The notes: a model not told the origin generated them from the letters alone. Counted from the first letter of the stretch, positions 24,449-32,830 are shown. The stretch is DNA of 33,645 bases from Thalassobaculaceae bacterium (GCA_029212785.1 JARGOG010000023.1:1-33645), one strand, 5' to 3'. Numbers and translations: made by a program.

Positions 24449-25186
24449 CTATCCGTCCGGACAGAGCCTTGGTTCCGGGATGCCGTCGACCGCAGCCTGG
24501 ATGCCTTCCGAATAGCGCGCCCTCAGGTCGATGAAATACGGATCGTTATTCTTGTATTTCATCAGGTTTCGGGTCGAAAAACTGTCCGTCTCATAGCATA
24601 GGATATCGATCGGCGGCCCGACCGAGAGATTGCTTCGGATCGTGGCGTCGAAGGATACCAACGCCAGCTTGGCCGCCCGGGCGAGCGAACAATCGAAACG
24701 CAAAGCCCGATCGAGGATCGGCTTGCCGTATTTCATCTCTCCGATCTGGAGATAGTTGTTACGCGGTGTCGCCTCGACGAAATTGCCGGGGGAATAGATC
24801 TGGAACAGGCGCGGCGGCTCGCCCCGGATCTGACCGGCCAGCAGGAACGTCCCGTTCGGGTCTCCAAACTTCTCTACGTACTGGCCGTCGCGCTCGAGAA
24901 TCCGGCGAAGCAGGCCGCCGACGGTCTGGGCGACATCGAACATGGAATTGTGCAGAAACAGATCGCGCTCCGGCGTCCCCGTCCCCGCCGCCTGTTTCAA
25001 CGTTGTGACCACGGTCTGGGTCGTCGCCAGATTGCCGGCGGACAGCAGGGCGATCACCGCCTTGTCCGGGTCCTCGAGGATCGAAAGTTTGCGCACGGTG
25101 GCGATCTGGTCGACGCCCGCATTGGTGCGGGAGTCCGAAGCAAGCACAAGACCCTCCGGCAATAGGATGCCAAGGCAGTAGGTCAT
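24449..25186 (-). CDS. Anbu: proteasome-type beta-subunit-like protease
   Basis: Anbu (ancestral beta subunit) family member of 245 residues, the usual length. It begins MTYCLGILLPEGLVLASDSRT and has the Ntn-hydrolase residues Thr2, Asp18 (ASDSRTNAG) and Lys33 (ATVRKL). The SAGNLATTQTVV stretch corresponds to the substrate-side loop. Anbu forms large rings and is thought to be a self-compartmentalised protease, but its substrates are unclear. The frame extends to 25588, but ATG 25186 must be the start because Thr2 is the catalytic residue. Anbu usually sits with alpha-E, ATP-grasp and transglutaminase genes; none is here. Instead it lies 186 bp upstream of the methyltransferase cluster on the same strand. 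Confidence 0.88.
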   Translation of the reverse strand: MTYCLGILLPEGLVLASDSRTNAGVDQIATVRKLSILEDPDKAVIALLSAGNLATTQTVVTTLKQAAGTGTPERDLFLHNSMFDVAQTVGGLLRRILERDGQYVEKFGDPNGTFLLAGQIRGEPPRLFQIYSPGNFVEATPRNNYLQIGEMKYGKPILDRALRFDCSLARAAKLALVSFDATIRSNLSVGPPIDILCYETDSFSTRNLMKYKNNDPYFIDLRARYSEGIQAAVDGIPEPRLCPDG

Positions 25187-25285
25187 GGGTGTCCCCCGTA
25201 TGGCCCCGATCTTCATCCGCCACTTCCAGCGGGCCGGGCGACAACACGTTGACCCCACCCGCTTCGGGATGCAATGCCGTCGCAT

Positions 25286-25756
25286 ATGACCGAGCGCAAA
25301 TGCCTGCTGATCGTTGCTCACGCCCCGTCGCCGAACACGCGACGGCTGCGGGACGCGGTGGCTGACGGCGCGGCGAGCGAGGATGTGGACGGGGTCGATG
25401 TCGTCGTGCTCTCCCCCTTCGACACCACGCCGGAGCATGTGAAGGCCGCTGACGCCATCGTTCTCGGCACCACCGAGAACCTGGGGTACATGAGCGGCGC
25501 GCTGAAGGACTTCTTCGACCGCTGCTACTACCCGTGCCTGGAGGAGACCCAGGGACGGCCCTACGGCCTCTATATCCGCGCCGGCCATGACGGCACCGGG
25601 ACCCGGCGTGGGGTCGAAACCATCGTTACCGGACTGCGCTGGAAGGCGGTGCAGGCGCCCCTGCTCTGCCGCGGCGATTGGGACGATGCCTTCATCGCCC
25701 AGGCGCGGGAGTTGGGCCTCTACATGGCCGCGGGCCTCGAAGCGGGCATCTTCTAG
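25286..25756 (+). CDS. Flavodoxin-fold NAD(P)H-dependent oxidoreductase
   Basis: Single-domain flavodoxin-like FMN reductase of 156 residues. The phosphate-binding loop is AHAPSPNTRRL (about 9-19), and GTTENLGYMSGALKDFFDR is the second FMN loop typical of NADPH-dependent FMN reductases and WrbA/flavodoxin-type proteins. GLYIRAGHDGTGTRRGVETI forms the third loop. An alternative ATG at 25274 would add MPSH. It diverges from Anbu over 99 bp and converges with the isochorismatase-family gene with 6 bp between stops. Substrate unknown. Confidence 0.8.
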   Translation: MTERKCLLIVAHAPSPNTRRLRDAVADGAASEDVDGVDVVVLSPFDTTPEHVKAADAIVLGTTENLGYMSGALKDFFDRCYYPCLEETQGRPYGLYIRAGHDGTGTRRGVETIVTGLRWKAVQAPLLCRGDWDDAFIAQARELGLYMAAGLEAGIF

Positions 25757-25762
25757 CCGGGC

Positions 25763-26371
25763 CTAGCGCTCCTTGACGATCGACAGGGCCTCGCGGAAGT
25801 CCGGGTGATCGGCACTCTCCAGCCACTCGAAGATCAGCGCCTCCACGGTGACCGGCACGGCACCGGCGGCCCGCAACCGGGCGAGACCGGCCGCGCGGTC
25901 CTGATCCCGCCGACTGCCGCAGGCATCCTCGACCACCACGACCCGCCAACCTGACCGACCGAGCCCGAGCGCGGTCTGAGCGACGCAGACATGCGCCTCC
26001 ACGCCGGCGATCACGGCGACCGGCCGCGCCAGCACGGACAGTGCGGCCGTGACCGCCGTCTCGCGCGTCGCGTCGAAGTGGCGTTTCGCCAGGATCCGCG
26101 CGGATCCCAGCCGCTCGGCAAGCACCGGGACCGTCCCACCGATTGCCTCCGCGCAATGCTCGGTCGCCCGCATCGGGACCCCCAGCAGATCGGCGGCATG
26201 CGCGAGATGCGCGAGGCCCGCGAGCACCTCATCCGTTTGCGCAATCGCCGGCATCAGCCGCGCCTGAGCATCGACCAGCAGAACGAAGCACGACTCAGCC
26301 GGGGCCGACATCGCATCGAAACTGTTAAGGTCCAGTGAAACCGCGCGTTTCAGCCTGTCTTCGATTGACAT
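25763..26371 (-). CDS. Isochorismatase-family cysteine hydrolase
   Basis: Cytosolic hydrolase of about 202 residues with the family triad: Asp34 (VLLVDAQARL), Lys96 (ILAKRHFDA) and Cys129 (GVEAHVCVAQTAL). Isochorismatase-like members hydrolyse nicotinamide, N-carbamoyl amides, ureidoacrylate or isochorismate; which applies is not evident. Start choice is uncertain: ATG 26371 lies on the -35 of the opposite rhlE promoter, TTG 26374 is possible, and ATG 26311 (MSAPAESC) would give a protein starting just before the catalytic strand. It converges on the flavodoxin-like gene. Confidence 0.82.
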   Translation of the reverse strand: MSIEDRLKRAVSLDLNSFDAMSAPAESCFVLLVDAQARLMPAIAQTDEVLAGLAHLAHAADLLGVPMRATEHCAEAIGGTVPVLAERLGSARILAKRHFDATRETAVTAALSVLARPVAVIAGVEAHVCVAQTALGLGRSGWRVVVVEDACGSRRDQDRAAGLARLRAAGAVPVTVEALIFEWLESADHPDFREALSIVKER

Positions 26372-26392
26372 CAAGGGTTTTGTCCTTATAGT
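26365..26392 (+). promoter_or_regulatory. Near-consensus sigma-70 promoter of rhlE
   Basis: TTGACA (26365-26370), a 16-bp spacer and TATAGT (26387-26392) make the best promoter in the window. Transcription would start near 26399, giving a leader of about 47 bases before ATG 26446. The -35 overlaps the presumed start of the isochorismatase gene on the other strand. Confidence 0.65.
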
Positions 26393-26445
26393 CCGCTCGC
26401 ATCTCGACCGGGTTCATACCGGAAGAGTCCACAACCTAAGTCGAC

Positions 26446-27990
26446 ATGTCAGACATTAAAAAATCATTTGCCGATCTCGGCCTCTCGGACGGGATCGTTG
26501 AGGCGGTTACCTCAGCCGGTTACACAACCCCAACGCCTATTCAGGAAAAGGCGATCCCTTACGTCCTGATGGGGCGCGACGTCCTCGGATGCGCGCAGAC
26601 GGGTACCGGCAAGACCGCATCCTTCACCCTCCCGATGATCGACATCCTGTCCGCAGGCCGCGCCAAGGCGCGAATGCCGCGCTCGCTGATCATCGCCCCA
26701 ACCCGTGAACTCGCCGCCCAGGTGGCCGAGAACTTCACGAAATACGGGGCCAACACCAAGCTGACGATGGCCCTGCTGATCGGCGGCGTCTCGTTTGACG
26801 AACAGTTGTCCAAGCTGGATCGCGGCGTCGACGTTCTGATCGCCACACCGGGCCGCCTGCTCGACCATTTCGAGCGCGGCAAGGTGCTGCTGACCGACGT
26901 CAAGGTTCTGGTCATCGACGAAGCCGACCGCATGCTGGACATGGGCTTCATCCCCGATGTCGAGCGGATCGTCTCGCTGCTGCCGACCATTCGCCAGACC
27001 TTGTTCTTCTCGGCCACCATGGCGCCGGAGATCAAGCGGATCGCCGACAAGTTCCTGATGAACCCGAAGGAAGTGACGGTCGCTCCGCCCGCCTCGACGG
27101 CGGACACGGTCGCCCAGCATCTCGTGCGCTGCGCCGCCAAGGACAAGCGCGACGTTCTGCGGTCGATCATCAACCGTGAGAATGTCGAGAGCGCGCTGAT
27201 CTTCTGCAATCGCAAGCGCGACATCGGCATTCTGCACCGGTCCCTGGTGCGTCATGGCTTCGATGCGGTTCAGCTGCACGGCGATATGACCCAGCCGGCG
27301 CGTATGGACACGCTGAAGAAGTTCAAGAACAACGAAGCCCGCATGGTGGTGTGCAGCGACGTCGCGGCACGAGGCCTGGACATCAAGGGGCTGAGCCACG
27401 TCTTCAACTTCGATGTTCCCTCGAATGCCGAGGACTATGTCCACCGCATCGGCCGCACGGGCCGTGCCGGCATGACCGGGCGGGCCTTCACGCTGTCGAC
27501 CCCCGACGACGCGAAATTCCTGTCGGCGGTGCAGCGTCTGATCAAGACCGACATTCCGGAAGTCGATCTCGACGGCAATACCGTGGGCGGCGCCAAACCG
27601 GCCCGCGTCGCGAAAGCCAAGGTGGCGCCGGAAGCCGACGCGGTCGAGACCCAGAGCGAGACCGTGAGCGAGACGGTTCCGGTCAAGGAAACCACCAGCG
27701 AGAAGCCCGAAGGCGAGAAGCGGTCGCGCCGGTCACGCGGTGGCCGCAGGTCGGCGACCAAGGATACGGCCCCGGCCGTGGAAGCCAGCCGGGAAACCGC
27801 CAAGGAACCGGCCGAGCCCAAGGTCGAGAAAACCACCGAGCAGTCGGTGACCGGCGGCGGCGTGGTCGAGCAGTTTCCGGACAAGCGCCGTCGCGGCGGC
27901 CGGAACGACAGCTCGCGCGTGGTCGGTTTCGGCGACGATGTGCCGGCATTCCTGCTGCGCCCGGTCCCGAAGAAGGCGATGGGCGGCTGA
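26446..27990 (+). CDS. rhlE: DEAD-box ATP-dependent RNA helicase, RhlE type
   Basis: RNA helicase of 514 residues acting on ribosome assembly and RNA turnover. Motifs: Q motif with Phe8 and Gln33 (TPTPIQEKAIP), Walker A AQTGTGKT (50-57), APTRELA (84-90), TPGR, DEAD (158-161), SAT (189-191), then in RecA2 IFCNRKRD, VCSDVAARGLDI and HRIGRTGRAG. From about 375 a low-complexity tail alternates acidic and Arg-rich stretches (EKRSRRSRGGRRSATKD), ending in VVGFGDDVPAFLLRPVPKK, an RNA-binding-type end typical of alphaproteobacterial RhlE. It is driven by the promoter at 26365-26392; the ribosome-binding site is weak. A small AsnC-like gene follows 103 bp later. Confidence 0.95.
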   Translation: MSDIKKSFADLGLSDGIVEAVTSAGYTTPTPIQEKAIPYVLMGRDVLGCAQTGTGKTASFTLPMIDILSAGRAKARMPRSLIIAPTRELAAQVAENFTKYGANTKLTMALLIGGVSFDEQLSKLDRGVDVLIATPGRLLDHFERGKVLLTDVKVLVIDEADRMLDMGFIPDVERIVSLLPTIRQTLFFSATMAPEIKRIADKFLMNPKEVTVAPPASTADTVAQHLVRCAAKDKRDVLRSIINRENVESALIFCNRKRDIGILHRSLVRHGFDAVQLHGDMTQPARMDTLKKFKNNEARMVVCSDVAARGLDIKGLSHVFNFDVPSNAEDYVHRIGRTGRAGMTGRAFTLSTPDDAKFLSAVQRLIKTDIPEVDLDGNTVGGAKPARVAKAKVAPEADAVETQSETVSETVPVKETTSEKPEGEKRSRRSRGGRRSATKDTAPAVEASRETAKEPAEPKVEKTTEQSVTGGGVVEQFPDKRRRGGRNDSSRVVGFGDDVPAFLLRPVPKKAMGG

Positions 27991-28029
27991 TCGGCCGCCC
28001 TCCTCTCTCCGCCCACCCTTGATTCAAAA

Positions 28030-28042
28030 CGGCCTCTGGCCG
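28030..28042 (+). terminator. Hairpin after rhlE
   Basis: CGGCC-TCT-GGCCG is a perfect 5-bp stem with a 3-base loop, 40 bp after the rhlE stop. A second hairpin lies at 28054-28068 (GCCCG-TTTCG-TGGGC, one G-T pair), and CGGGCGCCCG at 28049-28058 is a palindrome. None has a T-run. Confidence 0.3.
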
Positions 28043-28093
28043 ATCCTGCGGGCGCCCGTTTCGTGGGCAGGCGGCAACGCGCGGTGATCCGAC

Positions 28094-28336
28094 ATGCAAA
28101 CCATCTTCATCCAGGTCAAGTGCGAGCTCGGCAAGGCCTATGACGTGGCCGACGCCGCAGTGCTCGATGTCGAGGAGATCTCCGAGGTGTATTCGACCTC
28201 GGGCCAGTACGACCTGCTGATGAAATGCTATCTCGGCGACCAGACCGATATCGGCCGCTTCGTTACCGAGCAGGTGCAGACCCTGCCGGGGGTGAAGGAC
28301 ACCTTCACGCTGATCACCTTCAAGGCCTTCAGCTAG
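28094..28336 (+). CDS. Stand-alone Lrp/AsnC ligand-binding (RAM) domain protein
   Basis: An 80-residue protein consisting only of the C-terminal RAM domain of Lrp/AsnC regulators, without the DNA-binding helix-turn-helix. The sequence QTIFIQVKCELGKAYDVADAA and IDE-like VLDVEEISEVYSTSGQYDLLMKCYL follow the fold, and VQTLPGVKDTFTLITFKAF is the usual final strand. Such stand-alone modules form ring oligomers and bind amino acids in the dimer interface. It follows rhlE by 103 bp but has two hairpins between, so it may have its own promoter. No clear ribosome-binding site stands out. Confidence 0.87.
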   Translation: MQTIFIQVKCELGKAYDVADAAVLDVEEISEVYSTSGQYDLLMKCYLGDQTDIGRFVTEQVQTLPGVKDTFTLITFKAFS

Positions 28337-28430
28337 AGCATATTGCCATGTGACGGGATCACGTCGCGATCACGGCTTGGGGTGAAAATTTTCTCTATCA
28401 CATTGTTTTAGAGTGAAATTCACCAATCGC
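28337..28430. repeat. Candidate dispersed intergenic palindromic element
   Basis: The gap after the AsnC-like gene is full of symmetry: GTGA-CGGGA-TCAC (28350-28362), two GATCACG copies 11 bp apart (28357-28363 and 28368-28374), the palindrome GAAAATTTTC (28384-28393) and GTGAA-A-TTCAC (28413-28423). It starts TAGAGCATATTGCC, a style of opening I associate with dispersed elements in alphaproteobacteria. One copy only is in the window. Confidence 0.4.
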
Positions 28431-28454
28431 TTGGCGATGGTGCTCGGGGTGGGG

Positions 28455-29342
28455 TCACCCGGCATGTTCGCGCCAATGCGCCGCGATCTCTCCGGCCTCG
28501 CACAGCCAGATGTCGTCGCGGTTCCGGGCGATGTGCTCCAGCGCCGCGCGCAGCGGGCGCAGGCGGTGCGGTTGGCCGACGATATAGGGATGCAGCGCGA
28601 TGCCCATCACCAGCGGCTGCTTGGCCGATTGCGCCAGTTGCTCGTCGAAGCCGTCGATGATCATCTCGGCGAAGGCGCGGCCCTCGACCTTGCGGGCGAC
28701 CACCGCCGGGATGTCGTTCAGCTCCTGGGGATAGGGTACCGACAGGATGCGGCCGCCGTCGCGGGTCGCCATCCAGACAGGCTGGTCGTCATGGCACCAG
28801 TCCAGCAGATACTCGTAACCCGCCTCCGCCAGCAGGTCCGGCGTCGTTCGGCTCTGTGAAATCCACGGACCGAGCCACCCCTTGGGGCGTCGGCCTTCCT
28901 CGCGCGCGATCACCGCGGTCGTCTCGGCGATCAGGTCCCGCTCGCCGGCCTCGTCCAGCATGCCCTGGCGTTCGGAATTGGTGCGGCCATGGGCGACGAC
29001 CTCGTCGCCGCGCTTGCGGAACGCCTCCATGATGCCTGGCGTGGCGGCATAGGTCTCGCTGTTGGCGAGCACGCTGACCGGCAGTTCCAGGCGGTAGAAC
29101 TCGTCCAGCAGGCGCCACACGCCGACCCTGTTGCCGTAGTCGCGCCACGCGTAGTTCAGCACGTCGGGCTGCGGAATGCCGGCCGACGCCCCTGGCGCCA
29201 GTTCCGCCCCCAATCCCTCGCCGAAGCCGAACACTTCCACGTTCAACGCGATATAGACGGCCAACCGCTTGCCGCCGGGCCAGTCCGGGGTGGTTCGGCC
29301 GTCGATCGGGGAATAGGTGTAGCGGCCGTGATCGGCGAGCAC
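28455..29342 (-). CDS. Polysaccharide-deacetylase-family protein, PuuE/allantoinase-like
   Basis: NodB-fold hydrolase of 295 residues. It resembles the PuuE (metal-independent allantoinase) branch: DYGNRVGVWRLLDEF, VSVLANSETY in place of the metal-binding DD motif, VVAHGRTNSER and GRRPKGWLGPWISQSRTTPDLLAEAGYEYL. These members act on cyclic amides such as allantoin. The start is GTG 29342 (no ATG nearby), 14 bases after the stop of the hydantoin-racemase-like gene. Together they suggest handling of a hydantoin- or allantoin-like ring. No separate amidohydrolase or transporter is in the window, so the pathway is not proven. Confidence 0.8.
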   Translation of the reverse strand: MLADHGRYTYSPIDGRTTPDWPGGKRLAVYIALNVEVFGFGEGLGAELAPGASAGIPQPDVLNYAWRDYGNRVGVWRLLDEFYRLELPVSVLANSETYAATPGIMEAFRKRGDEVVAHGRTNSERQGMLDEAGERDLIAETTAVIAREEGRRPKGWLGPWISQSRTTPDLLAEAGYEYLLDWCHDDQPVWMATRDGGRILSVPYPQELNDIPAVVARKVEGRAFAEMIIDGFDEQLAQSAKQPLVMGIALHPYIVGQPHRLRPLRAALEHIARNRDDIWLCEAGEIAAHWREHAG

Positions 29343-29356
29343 CGGCGGACGCGCCC

Positions 29357-30055
29357 TTACTCGGCCGCCATCGCCGGTGCCGCGGCGAGGCCGTTGGTCT
29401 GGCGCAGCATCACCGCACCGATCGCCATGGACACCGCCGCCTGGGTCGGATCGACAACGGGAATGCCGAGCCTGTCGGCCAGCCGCTCGCGGTAGCGCGC
29501 CATGCCGGCGCAGCCCATGACCAGGACATTGGCGCCGTCGGTGTCGCGCAGCGTGGTGCCGACCTGGACCATGCGCTCGAAGGTCTTGCCCTCATCCGAC
29601 AGCTCGACCACGCCGAGCTCGATGCCCCGGTCGCCGGCGATCCGACCCTCGACGCCGATGCCTCGGAAGTAGCGCATGTGACGCGGCACCGAGCGGCTGA
29701 GGATGGCGATCACGCCGACCTTGGCGCCCAGCGACATGGCGGTCAGCACGCCGCTCTCGGCGATGCCGAAGACCGGACGGCTGGTCGCCTCCCGCGCGGC
29801 GTAGATGCCCGGATCGGAGAAGCAGGCGATGACGAAGGCGGAAGCGTCGGCATCGCGCTCGGCGATGATGCGGCGGATGTCGCGGGACACGTCGTCGGAA
29901 TGGGCCTGGCACTCGATACCGGGCGGACCGTTGGCGTTGGTCACGCTCTCGATCTGCGGCGCCCCGACCATGCGCAGCGGATCCAGCGCCCGGTCCATCG
30001 CCTCGGTCACCGCCTCGGTCGAATTCGGGTTGATGACGATGATGCGTCCGGTCAT
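29357..30055 (-). CDS. Aspartate/glutamate (hydantoin) racemase-family protein
   Basis: Cofactor-independent racemase of 232 residues with the two catalytic cysteines: VIACFSDPG (first) and VLVMGCAGM (second). The N-terminus IIVINPNSTEAVTEAMD and GIAESGVLTA resemble hydantoin racemases. It interconverts D- and L-hydantoins or Asp/Glu; the PuuE-like gene directly downstream favours a cyclic ureide. ATG 30055 is preferred; the frame is open to 30085. It lies 48 bp downstream of pepN on the same strand, so it could be co-transcribed with it. Confidence 0.83.
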   Translation of the reverse strand: MTGRIIVINPNSTEAVTEAMDRALDPLRMVGAPQIESVTNANGPPGIECQAHSDDVSRDIRRIIAERDADASAFVIACFSDPGIYAAREATSRPVFGIAESGVLTAMSLGAKVGVIAILSRSVPRHMRYFRGIGVEGRIAGDRGIELGVVELSDEGKTFERMVQVGTTLRDTDGANVLVMGCAGMARYRERLADRLGIPVVDPTQAAVSMAIGAVMLRQTNGLAAAPAMAAE

Positions 30056-30103
30056 GTCCGTCTCCTCACGGGATTCTGTCGGCACGGAAAGCGGGCCGTC
30101 CGC

Positions 30104-32764
30104 TCAGGACAGCCCCTTGGATGCGATCTCGTACACGTCCTTCGACAGCTTGGGCTCCTCCACAATGCGGCGCAAGGCACCAGTCATCGCCGCGGCCCGG
30201 TCGCTGTCGAACCGCCGCCAGCGCACCAGCGACTGGCAGAGCCTGGAAGCGATCTGCGGGTTCAGGCGATCGATCCGCAGGACCTCGTCGGCGATGAAGT
30301 TGTAGCCGGATCCGTCACGGGCGTGGAAGCGCACCGGATTGCCCATGGTGAATCCGCCGACCAGCGCGCGGATACGGTTCGGGTTTTGCGGATCGAAGCG
30401 CGGATGGTCCTGCAGCTCCTTCACCCGGGCCAGGGTGCCGGGCAACGTCGAGGTCGCCTCCAGGGTGAACCATTTATCGAGGACGAGCGGGTTCGCCTGC
30501 CAGCGATCGTGGAATGCCTGCAACCCCGCCGTCCGCTCTGGGCAGTCGGTGTCGTTCAGGGCGGCAAGCGCCCCCATCATGTCGGTCATCGAGGCCGAAC
30601 CGCGAACCTGTGCCGCCGCCCGGGCCACGCCATCCGTCCGACCGGAGCCCACAAGATATTGCAGCGCGCGGGCTCGCAGCGCCCGGCGTCCCATGGCGGC
30701 GGTCGAGAGGTCGTCGGCCGCGGTATCCGCCGATAGCCGGTCGTAGAGGGCGGCCCAGGTGTCGAACAGCGCATCGCCCAAGGCACGGACCGCCGCGTCG
30801 CGGGCCGCATGCACCTCGTCCACGTGCCATACTTCCATCGCCTGTCCCAGCATCGACTCGCCCGGCAGGGTCAGCAGTTCCGCCAGAAAGGCGGGCTCGA
30901 GGCGATCGTCGGCCAGACCGTCGCGCACCGCGGTGACGACGGCCGCATCGAGCGAGGCGGGTTTGCCGGATCGCAGCGCTTCGACCATCGCGAGGATCGC
31001 GCGGGTCGACAGGGTCTGGAGCGCCTCCCAGCGCGAGAACGGGTCATCATCGGTCCCCGCCAGGAAGGCGAGATCGGCATCGCGCCATCCGGCACTGAGC
31101 TTCACCGGCGCCGAGAACCCGCGCAGCAGCGACGGCACGGCACCCGGCGGGACGTCGTCGAAGACCACCGAGCGGCGGGGCTCGTCAAGCACCAGTACGG
31201 TCTCCTCGCCGGCCTCCTCGCCGTCCACGGTCAGCGGCAGGCGCTGGCCGTTATCGCCGATCAGGGCGGTGCGGACCGGGATGACGACGGGGAGCTTGTC
31301 CGGCTGACCGGGCGTCGCCGAGGTCTCCTGGGCGAGATCCAGGGTCATCCGCCGGGCGGCTTCGTCGTACCGCCAGTCGGCGGTCACCTTCGGCGTGCCG
31401 GCCTGGGCGTACCAACGTTTGAAGCGGGTCAGGTCGATGCCGGACGAATCCTGCATGGCGGCGACGAAATCGTCGCAGGTCACCGCTTGGCCGTCATGGC
31501 GTTCGACATAGAGATCCATGCCCCGACGGAACCCGTCCGGGCCGAGCAGCGAGTGGATCATGCGCACCACCTCGGCCCCCTTCTCGTAGACCGTCACGGT
31601 GTAGAAGTTGTTGATCTCAATGTAGCTGTCCGGGCGCACGGGATGGGCGGTCGGCCCGCCGTCCTCGGGGAACTGCATGGCGCGCAGCAGACGCACGTCG
31701 CCGACGCGCTTCACGCCGCGGTCATGGGTGTCGGCGGAGAATTCCTGATCCCGGAAGACCGTCAGCCCCTCCTTCAGGGAGAGCTGGAACCAGTCGCGGC
31801 AGGTGATCCGATTGCCGGTCCAGTTGTGGAAATACTCGTGCGCGACGATCGCCTCGATGCGCTGAAAATCGGCATCCGTCGCCGTATCGAGATCCGCCAG
31901 AATGAATTTATCATTGAATATATTCAGACCCTTGTTCTCCATTGCTCCCATATTGAATGAAGAAACGGCGACGATCATGAAGATGTCGAGATCGTATTCG
32001 AACCCATAGACCTCCTCGTCCCAGGCCATGGAGCGCTTGAGCGAGTCCATGGCATGGCCGGTGCGGCCTTCATTGCCCGGCTCGACATAGATCTCCAGGG
32101 CGACCTCACGCCCGGAACGGGTGGTGAAGCTGTCGCGGTCGACCATCAGATCGCCGGCGACCATGGCGAAGAGATAGGCCGGCTTGGGAAACGGGTCGTG
32201 CCAGACGGCGAAATGGTGTCCGCCCTCCAGGTCGCCGGTCTCGATCCGGTTGCCGTTGGACAGCAGGACCGGGAAGCGCGCCTTCTCCGCCTCGATGCGC
32301 ACGGTGTAGACCGCCATCACGTCCGGGCGGTCGGGGAAATAGGTGATGCGCCGAAAGCCTTCTGCCTCGCACTGAGTGCAATACAGGCCGCCAGCCTTGT
32401 AGAGGCCCTCCAAGCGGGTGTTGTCCTGCGGCCGGATGCGGCCCGCGACCTCCAGCGTGAAGCTCTCGCCGACGCCGGGAATGACGAGGCCCTCCGGCAT
32501 CTGGCGCCAGTCGCCGGCGGCCAGCGCACGGCCATCCAGGGTCAGCGACACCAGATCCTGGTCCTCGCCGTCGAGATACAGGTCGGCGGGGCCGCTGCCG
32601 GAAGCCGGATTGCGGCGTCCGATCAGCGTGCTTCTGACCTCCGTGACGTCGTCGCCAAGGCGCACCGTGAGCTCGATCGTGTCGATCAGGTGGCTCGGCG
32701 GGGTGTAGTCCTTCAGGAAGATCGTGCTGGGTCCGGTGATCGGAGCGGCGTCGGCGCGGTCCAT
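30104..32764 (-). CDS. pepN: Aminopeptidase N (M1 zinc metallopeptidase)
   Basis: Cytosolic M1 aminopeptidase of 886 residues, full PepN length, releasing N-terminal amino acids from peptides. The exopeptidase motif GAMEN is at 273-277, and the zinc site HEYFH (His309, Glu310, His313) is completed by Glu332 (LKEGLT). QCEAEGFRRITYFPDRPDVMAVY (131-153) is the usual substrate-groove segment, and a long helical C-terminal domain follows. GAGGAT precedes ATG 32764. Bases 31895-31965, coding the GAMEN region, are AT-rich with unusual codons compared with the rest. An upstream SDR gene is 66 bp away and a racemase gene follows. Confidence 0.96.
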   Translation of the reverse strand: MDRADAAPITGPSTIFLKDYTPPSHLIDTIELTVRLGDDVTEVRSTLIGRRNPASGSGPADLYLDGEDQDLVSLTLDGRALAAGDWRQMPEGLVIPGVGESFTLEVAGRIRPQDNTRLEGLYKAGGLYCTQCEAEGFRRITYFPDRPDVMAVYTVRIEAEKARFPVLLSNGNRIETGDLEGGHHFAVWHDPFPKPAYLFAMVAGDLMVDRDSFTTRSGREVALEIYVEPGNEGRTGHAMDSLKRSMAWDEEVYGFEYDLDIFMIVAVSSFNMGAMENKGLNIFNDKFILADLDTATDADFQRIEAIVAHEYFHNWTGNRITCRDWFQLSLKEGLTVFRDQEFSADTHDRGVKRVGDVRLLRAMQFPEDGGPTAHPVRPDSYIEINNFYTVTVYEKGAEVVRMIHSLLGPDGFRRGMDLYVERHDGQAVTCDDFVAAMQDSSGIDLTRFKRWYAQAGTPKVTADWRYDEAARRMTLDLAQETSATPGQPDKLPVVIPVRTALIGDNGQRLPLTVDGEEAGEETVLVLDEPRRSVVFDDVPPGAVPSLLRGFSAPVKLSAGWRDADLAFLAGTDDDPFSRWEALQTLSTRAILAMVEALRSGKPASLDAAVVTAVRDGLADDRLEPAFLAELLTLPGESMLGQAMEVWHVDEVHAARDAAVRALGDALFDTWAALYDRLSADTAADDLSTAAMGRRALRARALQYLVGSGRTDGVARAAAQVRGSASMTDMMGALAALNDTDCPERTAGLQAFHDRWQANPLVLDKWFTLEATSTLPGTLARVKELQDHPRFDPQNPNRIRALVGGFTMGNPVRFHARDGSGYNFIADEVLRIDRLNPQIASRLCQSLVRWRRFDSDRAAAMTGALRRIVEEPKLSKDVYEIASKGLS

Positions 32765-32776
32765 GGGTATCCTCGA

Positions 32777-32788
32777 TTCAGGCCTGAA
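32777..32788. promoter_or_regulatory. 12-bp palindrome upstream of pepN
   Basis: TTCAGGCCTGAA is a perfect palindrome 13 bp upstream of the pepN start, in a 66-bp gap. Possible operator; no protein can be assigned. Confidence 0.25.
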
Positions 32789-32830
32789 CGGGTCTCGGTA
32801 TCTTACGGGGACAGAGTTGGGGCCGCAGCC

